Part shown: positions 59,411 through 64,000 of the stretch, piece after piece | Position numbering within the stretch: the first letter of the stretch is position 1 | Layout of the letters: each line of letters opens with the position of its first letter | Assembly (NCBI RefSeq): GCF_014648275.1 | Contig: NZ_BMQU01000012.1 | Location: 62,001 to 126,000 of the forward strand | Origin: Pseudomonas laurentiana | GTDB taxonomy: Bacteria; Pseudomonadota; Gammaproteobacteria; Pseudomonadales; Pseudomonadaceae | Reading direction: 5' to 3' | Length of the DNA: 64,000 bases | Notes under the pieces: model-generated | Seen by the model: the letters and a program-made list of their open reading frames with translations, nothing else | Databases searched by the model: none | What the model was told of the DNA's origin: nothing | Translations under genes and position numbers: made by a program

Positions 59411-59899
59411 TCACCGTGTGTCGTTGAGTGCATTTAAAGCGCGCAATCGGGCGCTCTCGGTTGCCTTCGCAGCTTCTGCGACAGGCCCCGACCCAGGCGT
59501 AAACTTTGCAATTTCCTTTGTCAGTTGCGCGTAGGCATTCAGCTTGACCATCGATGATTCGGGGGATGCGGAAAGTTCGCCCAGCGATTTTTCCGAGGCC
59601 AAGCGAGCGGCAGCTGCAACGGACTCGGGTGCTTTCGTGGCGAGTTTGGCTGCAGCTTCCGGTGAGGACACTGCCAAGTTCAGTGCATCATCCTCTAGTG
59701 TCCCCGCCTCGTCACTGATCTCTGCGGTCAGGGTGGGGGCAGGAGGCACGGGAGCTACAGCTGGAGTAGCAGGGGTGGAGGCGCTTAGCGAGGCAGGGCG
59801 GCCAATTATCTCGTTCTTGACTTTCGGGGAATTATCACAGCCGGTGAGGAGTAGGCACATTGAGCTCAGCACAATGAGAGACATAGGAAGCTTTTTCAC
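59411..59899 (-). CDS. Small Ala-rich lipoprotein
   Basis: This protein of about 162 residues has a lipoprotein signal (KKLPMSLIVLSSMCLLLTGC; the lipobox is LLTG-C). The mature part has a Pro/Ala-rich linker (PATPAVAPVPPAPT) followed by a helical, Ala-rich region with SPEAAAKLATKAPES. I use GTG 59899, because it gives the shortest good signal peptide and AAAGG lies at suitable spacing; TTG 59908 is also in frame. It sits between the PtmE-like gene and the exporter operon on the same strand. I do not recognise the family. The residue after the lipobox Cys is Asp, the classic inner-membrane retention residue in E. coli, though sorting rules differ in Pseudomonas. Confidence 0.75.
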   Translation of the reverse strand: MKKLPMSLIVLSSMCLLLTGCDNSPKVKNEIIGRPASLSASTPATPAVAPVPPAPTLTAEISDEAGTLEDDALNLAVSSPEAAAKLATKAPESVAAAARLASEKSLGELSASPESSMVKLNAYAQLTKEIAKFTPGSGPVAEAAKATESARLRALNALNDTR

Positions 59900-59966
59900 G
59901 GATATCAACCTTTCAATGCGAGGCCTGCAAAGTATCCCCGATATGGGGGCGCCAAGTTATTTGCAG

Positions 59967-61013
59967 TCATCTTTGCGAGGGCCATTCGTGTTGGGCGCGC
60001 TCAAACTCTTCGATCTGGCCGATATCCAGCCAATACTCCCGTAGCGGGAATGCAGCCGTGCTCTTGCGGGCCTTGATCAGGTCCTCGAACAGGGTCGGCA
60101 TGTCGTAGAAAGTCTCGGGCGGAATCAGGTCAAGCGCAGCGGGCGAGATCGCATAAATGCCGGCGTTGACAAAGAATCGGTGGACCGGCTTCTCATCGAT
60201 GGACTCGATGGCTGCACCGTCCATTCGTACCACGCCATAGGGGACCTGGAAGTCGTATTCGCGGACGGTCATGGTCGCCAAGGAATCATGCTCGTCATGG
60301 AATTGCACCAAGTTGTCGAACCGAGCGTGTGTCAGCAGGTCACCGTTCATGACTAGGATCGGATCTTGTGGGCGTTCTGGTAGCAGCGAAAGCGCACCCG
60401 CGGTGCCCAGGCGCTTGTGCTCCTGCAGGTAGCAAATGTTCACGCCCCATTTGCTGCCATCGCCGAAATGGTCTCGCACCACGGACGCGAGGTAGTTCAC
60501 CGAAAGGAAGAAGTTGCGAAAACCCTGCTCGATGAAGCTTTCCAGTATGCATTCCAAGATTGGCTTGCCTGCGATCATCAGCATGGGTTTGGGGCAGTTT
60601 TCGGTCAGCGGACGCAGACGCTCGCCCAGCCCGCCGGCCATGAGTACGACCCAGTTCGGGCGCTCCAGAATGCCGGCAATGCCGTCCAGCGTCACCAGGC
60701 CGACAACCTTGCGTTGGTCATCGATCAGGGGTAAATGGTGCAGCACGTTGCGCCGCATCAGCTTGAGCTGTTCGGCGGGCAGGGAAGTAGTGTGCGCGGT
60801 GATCGGCGAGGCATTCATGACTTCGGATGCGGGGCCGTCCAGCGAAAAACCACGGAGTATGGCCCGGCGGACATCGCCGTCGCTCAGCGTGCCGACGAGC
60901 TGTTGATCCTTGTCTAGCATCAGCGCCAATTGCAGGCCGCTGGCGTCGATACAGCGAATGGCGTCGCGCAGCGTTGCGTCCGTGCCAACTACGGTGTCTC
61001 TCCAGTCCTTCAC
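59967..61013 (-). CDS. ptmE: CBS-domain sugar-1-phosphate nucleotidyltransferase (PtmE-like)
   Basis: This 348-residue protein has two N-terminal CBS motifs (about residues 1-115; TLSDGDVRRAIL and LPLIDDQRKVVGLV). A nucleotidyltransferase domain follows, with VLMAGGLGERLRPLTENCPK, MNGDLLTHARFD and FFVNAGIYAISP. This CBS-plus-NTP-transferase layout is that of PtmE, the GlcN-1-phosphate guanylyltransferase that opens the legionaminic acid pathway in Campylobacter. legB and legC lie immediately across the divergent region, which supports the call. The start is GTG 61013. The CBS pair may bind a nucleotide for regulation. Confidence 0.82.
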   Translation of the reverse strand: MKDWRDTVVGTDATLRDAIRCIDASGLQLALMLDKDQQLVGTLSDGDVRRAILRGFSLDGPASEVMNASPITAHTTSLPAEQLKLMRRNVLHHLPLIDDQRKVVGLVTLDGIAGILERPNWVVLMAGGLGERLRPLTENCPKPMLMIAGKPILECILESFIEQGFRNFFLSVNYLASVVRDHFGDGSKWGVNICYLQEHKRLGTAGALSLLPERPQDPILVMNGDLLTHARFDNLVQFHDEHDSLATMTVREYDFQVPYGVVRMDGAAIESIDEKPVHRFFVNAGIYAISPAALDLIPPETFYDMPTLFEDLIKARKSTAAFPLREYWLDIGQIEEFERAQHEWPSQR

Positions 61014-61625
61014 TTATTGATTTCCTAATCTGTGCCTATTACCAGGAACTAAGATATCCCCGGTTGTCCTTGTCTTGCGAATGATCCCAGCGCGACTAGC
61101 ATGTCGTCATGCCAGGGCTAAGTCGGGAGGGGCGGTATTGTTACCGATTTTGCGTTCGTGACCTAGCTTTGGGCACTCGCAAACTTGCCAGAGATCGTGT
61201 CGCGTCAATTGGGGTAATTCTCCGGGGCAGCGATGGTCAGGTCTAACGCCGTTGCAAAAATGATTAGGCGAGTCCGGCGTCAGTGTGCAGAGCGTTTGCT
61301 CTGCTGGCATGCTCTGACATATTTTGATGCAGCTTTTCGTAAGCTCTTTTATTCCTGTGCGGGTAGCAAGGTGCGGAACGCTGCTTGCTGTATAGTGTCG
61401 CTCCCCAGAAGCTTTTCCCTGCGGATTAGGGTGAAGATTGTGCTGTTGGCGGTGTGTCATGCCGACTACGGGGTGGATGCCGAAGCAGCATGCCAGGCGT
61501 GTCGCAGCTGTTTTGCAGAAAGTGCTCAAGCGACACCGATTGCTGTCGAGTATTGAAGGACCTATTCATTTGTTTCGCGCCTCACGGAATGTATTTTCGA
61601 GGCGGTCTAGTTTAAGGGTTGAACG
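61014..61625. promoter_or_regulatory. Divergent control region between ptmE and legB
   Basis: This region of about 610 bases has no convincing gene, although short frames exist at 61107-61529 (minus) and 61233-61556 (plus). It must carry promoters for the leftward exporter set and for legB-legC-legG. It contains a perfect hairpin, GCAGAGC-GTTT-GCTCTGC, at 61287-61304, and a TATAGTG box near 61393 without a clear -35 element. Confidence 0.5.
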
Positions 61626-62606
61626 ATGACTACAGTTTTAGTGACCGGCGCCGATGGCTTCATTGGTTCGCATCTGACAGAATTGCTTGTGCGTGAAGGC
61701 TACAAGGTCAAGGCGCTTTCTCAATACAATTCGTTTAACTACTGGGGGTGGCTGGAGGACGTCGACTGCCTTTCTCGTATCGAAGTGCTCAACGGTGATG
61801 TCCGTGATCCGCACTACTGCAAGCACATTACCAAAGACGTGGATATCGTTTTCCACTTGGCCGCGCTGATTGCCATTCCTTACTCTTACGTTGCACCTGA
61901 CAGCTATGTCGACACCAACGTCAAAGGTACCTTGAATATTTGCCAGGCGGCCATGGAGAATGGTGTCAAGCGGGTCATCCATACTTCTACCAGTGAAGTT
62001 TACGGTACCGCGAAGTATGTTCCGATCGACGAAAAACATCCGTTGCAGGCTCAGTCGCCCTACAGTGCTTCGAAAATTGGTGCCGATGCGATGGCGATGA
62101 GTTTCTACAACGCTTTCGACCTGCCGCTGACGATTGCCCGGCCGTTCAATACCTACGGGCCTCGCCAGTCTGCGCGTGCAGTGATCCCTACTATCATCAG
62201 CCAGATCGCTTCGGGTCAGAAGCAGATCAAGCTGGGCGATGTGACGCCTACCCGTGACTTCAACTACGTCGCCGACACCTGCCGTGGCTTCCTCGAACTG
62301 GCCCGCTGTGAGCAGGCGGTTGGCGAAGTCGTGAATATCGGCTCCAACTTCGAGATCTCGGTAGGGGACACCCTCAACCTGATCCGCGAACTGATGGGTA
62401 GCGACGTCGAGTTCCTCACCGACGAGCAGCGGATGCGTCCGGAGAAGTCCGAGGTCTTCCGCTTGTGGTGTGACAACAGCAAGATCAATGGCCTGACCGG
62501 CTTCAAGCCCGAGTACTCGATCCGCCAGGGCTTGGAGAAGACGGTTGAGTGGTTCACCCAGCCACAGAATCTCGCCAAGTACAAAGCCAATATCTATAAC
62601 GTCTGA
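61626..62606 (+). CDS. legB: LegB-like nucleotide-sugar 4,6-dehydratase
   Basis: This 326-residue extended SDR has VTGADGFIGSHLTELLVREG at the N-terminus and LSQYNSFNYWGWLE, a phrase characteristic of LegB/PglF-neighbour dehydratases. The catalytic region is TSTSEVYGTAKYVP, with Tyr/Lys in PYSASKIGADAMAM. LegB dehydrates GDP-GlcNAc to the 4-keto-6-deoxy intermediate on the way to legionaminic acid. AGGG lies 8 bases before the ATG. It is followed by legC at 8 bases. The 3' part of the gene is more G/C-ending in codon use than the 5' part. Confidence 0.87.
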   Translation: MTTVLVTGADGFIGSHLTELLVREGYKVKALSQYNSFNYWGWLEDVDCLSRIEVLNGDVRDPHYCKHITKDVDIVFHLAALIAIPYSYVAPDSYVDTNVKGTLNICQAAMENGVKRVIHTSTSEVYGTAKYVPIDEKHPLQAQSPYSASKIGADAMAMSFYNAFDLPLTIARPFNTYGPRQSARAVIPTIISQIASGQKQIKLGDVTPTRDFNYVADTCRGFLELARCEQAVGEVVNIGSNFEISVGDTLNLIRELMGSDVEFLTDEQRMRPEKSEVFRLWCDNSKINGLTGFKPEYSIRQGLEKTVEWFTQPQNLAKYKANIYNV

Positions 62607-62614
62607 GGTCTGGT

Positions 62615-63766
62615 ATGTACGACTCGCTTGTCAGGTTTGTGCGCGATCAGTACCGCACTCAGGAGTTTATTCCACTGCATGCTCCGGTATTTGCGGGTCA
62701 TGAACAGCGGTATGTTGGCGAAACCATCGCCTCCACTTTCGTCTCCAGTGTGGGGGCCTTCGTCGACCGCTTCGAGCACGACATGCAGGTCTTCACTGGC
62801 AGCCCGCGCGCCGTGGCGACCGTCAATGGCACGGCGGCCTTGCACATTGCCCTGTTGCTGGCCGGAGTGAGGGCTGGCGACTTGGTGATCACCCAGTCGC
62901 TGACCTTCGTGGCGACGTGTAATGCCATCGCTTACTGTGGCGCCGAGCCGGTCTTCGTGGACGTCGATCGCGAGACGCTGGGGCTTTCACCCTCGGCGCT
63001 GGAGCGCTGGCTCGATAGCGAAGCGATGATGGGCGAGGATGGCGTATGTCGGTTGCGTAAAGATGGCCGGGTGCTGCGCGCCTGCCTACCCATGCATACC
63101 TTCGGCCATCCGGTGGCGCTCAAGGAACTGCTGGTAGTCTGTGAGCGCTGGCAGTTGGCGTTGGTTGAGGACGCCGCCGAATCCCTGGGCAGTACCTATC
63201 AGGGGCAGCACACCGGCACTTTCGGGCTGATCGGGACGTTGAGCTTCAATGGCAACAAGATCATCACCACGGGAGGCGGTGGTATGGTGCTGACTAACGA
63301 CGCGCTGGGTACAAGGGCCAAGCATCTGACGACAACCGCCAAGCAGCCTCACGCCTATGAATATGTGCATGACGAAGTGGGCTACAACTATCGGCTGCCT
63401 AACCTGAATGCCGCGCTTGGCTGTGCCCAGCTCGAGCAGTTGGACGGTTTCCTGGCGGCAAAGCGTCAATTGGCCATGAACTACAAAGAGGCACTGCAGA
63501 GCAGTGACCTGACATTTGTCACCGAGCCGGCAGATTGCCGTTCGAACTACTGGCTGAATGCTGTCATCTGCCAGGATCTCGCTCAGCGGGATGCGTTGCT
63601 CAAAGCTACCAACGAGCGAGGCGTGATGACGCGCCCCATCTGGGCGCTGATGAACCGTCTGCCAGCCTACCAACACTGTCTGAGGGGGGACCTGAGCAAC
63701 GCCGAGTGGCTGGAAGCGCGGGTTGTCAACCTGCCGAGCAGCGTGCCGCCGCAGGAGGTCAAATGA
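62615..63766 (+). CDS. legC: LegC-like PLP aminotransferase
   Basis: This 383-residue DegT/DnrJ/EryC1 aminotransferase has FAGHEQRYVGETIASTFVSS at the start (a LegC-type opening), NGTAALHIALLLAGV, VEDAAESLGSTYQGQHTG, and the PLP Lys in LSFNGNKIITTGGGGM. It would aminate the LegB product at C4, a step shared by legionaminic and related di-N-acyl nonulosonates. It overlaps the following 2-epimerase gene by 4 bases. Confidence 0.88.
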   Translation: MYDSLVRFVRDQYRTQEFIPLHAPVFAGHEQRYVGETIASTFVSSVGAFVDRFEHDMQVFTGSPRAVATVNGTAALHIALLLAGVRAGDLVITQSLTFVATCNAIAYCGAEPVFVDVDRETLGLSPSALERWLDSEAMMGEDGVCRLRKDGRVLRACLPMHTFGHPVALKELLVVCERWQLALVEDAAESLGSTYQGQHTGTFGLIGTLSFNGNKIITTGGGGMVLTNDALGTRAKHLTTTAKQPHAYEYVHDEVGYNYRLPNLNAALGCAQLEQLDGFLAAKRQLAMNYKEALQSSDLTFVTEPADCRSNYWLNAVICQDLAQRDALLKATNERGVMTRPIWALMNRLPAYQHCLRGDLSNAEWLEARVVNLPSSVPPQEVK

Positions 63767-64000
63767 GCCGTCGCATTGCCGTCTTTACCGGTACCCGGGC
63801 TGAGTACGGCCTGCTTTACTGGCTGATGAAGGAAATCCAGAAGAGCGAGCAGTTGGACTTGCAGCTCATCGTCAGTTGCATGCACTTGTCACCAGAGTTC
63901 GGTTACACCTGGCAGCAAATTGTCGAGGACGGCTTCGAGATCGACGCCAAGGTAGAGATGTTGCTTTCGTCCAATACCGATGTTGGTACTGTTAAGTCCA
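63763..64000 (+). CDS. legG: Hydrolysing nucleotide-sugar 2-epimerase (NeuC/LegG type), 5' part
   Basis: The first 79 codons are present and the gene runs off the window. The start is SRRIAVFTGTRAEYGLLYWL; TGTRAEYGLL is the signature of the NeuC/LegG hydrolysing epimerases, which release NDP to give the free 2-epimer. HLSPEFGYTWQQI also fits. In the legionaminic route it forms 2,4-diacetamido-2,4,6-trideoxymannose, the substrate of LegI synthase. LegH, LegI and LegF would be expected beyond 64000. Confidence 0.87.
   Translation, partial: MSRRIAVFTGTRAEYGLLYWLMKEIQKSEQLDLQLIVSCMHLSPEFGYTWQQIVEDGFEIDAKVEMLLSSNTDVGTVKS

Noticed and set aside
61626-64000. N-acetylneuraminic acid (Neu5Ac) pathway
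   Set aside because: LegB- and LegC-type 6-deoxy/4-amino steps and the PtmE-like enzyme point to legionaminic acid; Neu5Ac needs only NeuC/B/A.

Overview
The window comes from a fluorescent Pseudomonas chromosome, most likely of the P. putida / P. fluorescens lineage. The left third carries the conserved block yciK-mupP-ubiG-(MTA deaminase), mtnA, gyrA, serC, pheA, tyrA::aroA, cmk, rpsA, ihfB with Pseudomonas-type proteins, a TyrA-AroA fusion and a degenerate REP array after rpsA. The hisC2 gene found between pheA and tyrA in P. aeruginosa is absent.

1-21 kb (core): a PAS-GGDEF-EAL c-di-GMP protein, a TenA/PqqC-fold protein, a leftward operon (MTA/SAH deaminase, UbiG, MupP, YciK), then rightward mtnA, gyrA, the aromatic/serine genes, cmk, rpsA with a strong terminator, ihfB, a LapA-domain membrane protein and a beta-CASP metallo-hydrolase.

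21-42.6 kb (O-antigen locus, after ihfB as in P. aeruginosa): wbpA-wbpB-wbpD-wbpE for a UDP-2,3-diamino-glucuronic acid; a decayed IS5; an AsnB-like amidotransferase; a GT4; a frameshifted LhgO-like oxidoreductase; a WbuB-like GT4; a Wzy-like polymerase; a Wzx flippase; a WbvR/WbvB/WbvD-type set for an L-6-deoxy-HexNAc; and the terminal WbpV/WbpL/WbpM-like trio that would make the first sugar and load it on undecaprenyl phosphate. This is a Wzx/Wzy-dependent system.

42.6-52.6 kb (accessory island): an IS3 element split by an IS110 element, a decayed IS66 pair, the domain V-VI tail of a group II intron, two surface-sugar acyltransferases and a family 2 glycosyltransferase.

52.6-64 kb (second glycan locus): a leftward run of PtmE-like nucleotidyltransferase, a lipoprotein, then five genes joined by 4-nt start/stop overlaps (GT-B transferase, Wzm, Wzt, a sialyltransferase-like protein, and a secreted beta-helix/RTX protein). 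Divergent from it run legB, legC and the start of a NeuC/LegG epimerase. Together these indicate a legionaminic-acid-type nonulosonate pathway linked to ABC-transporter-dependent glycan export. The secreted beta-helix/RTX protein coupled to the exporter is the least explained component and the best candidate for something new.
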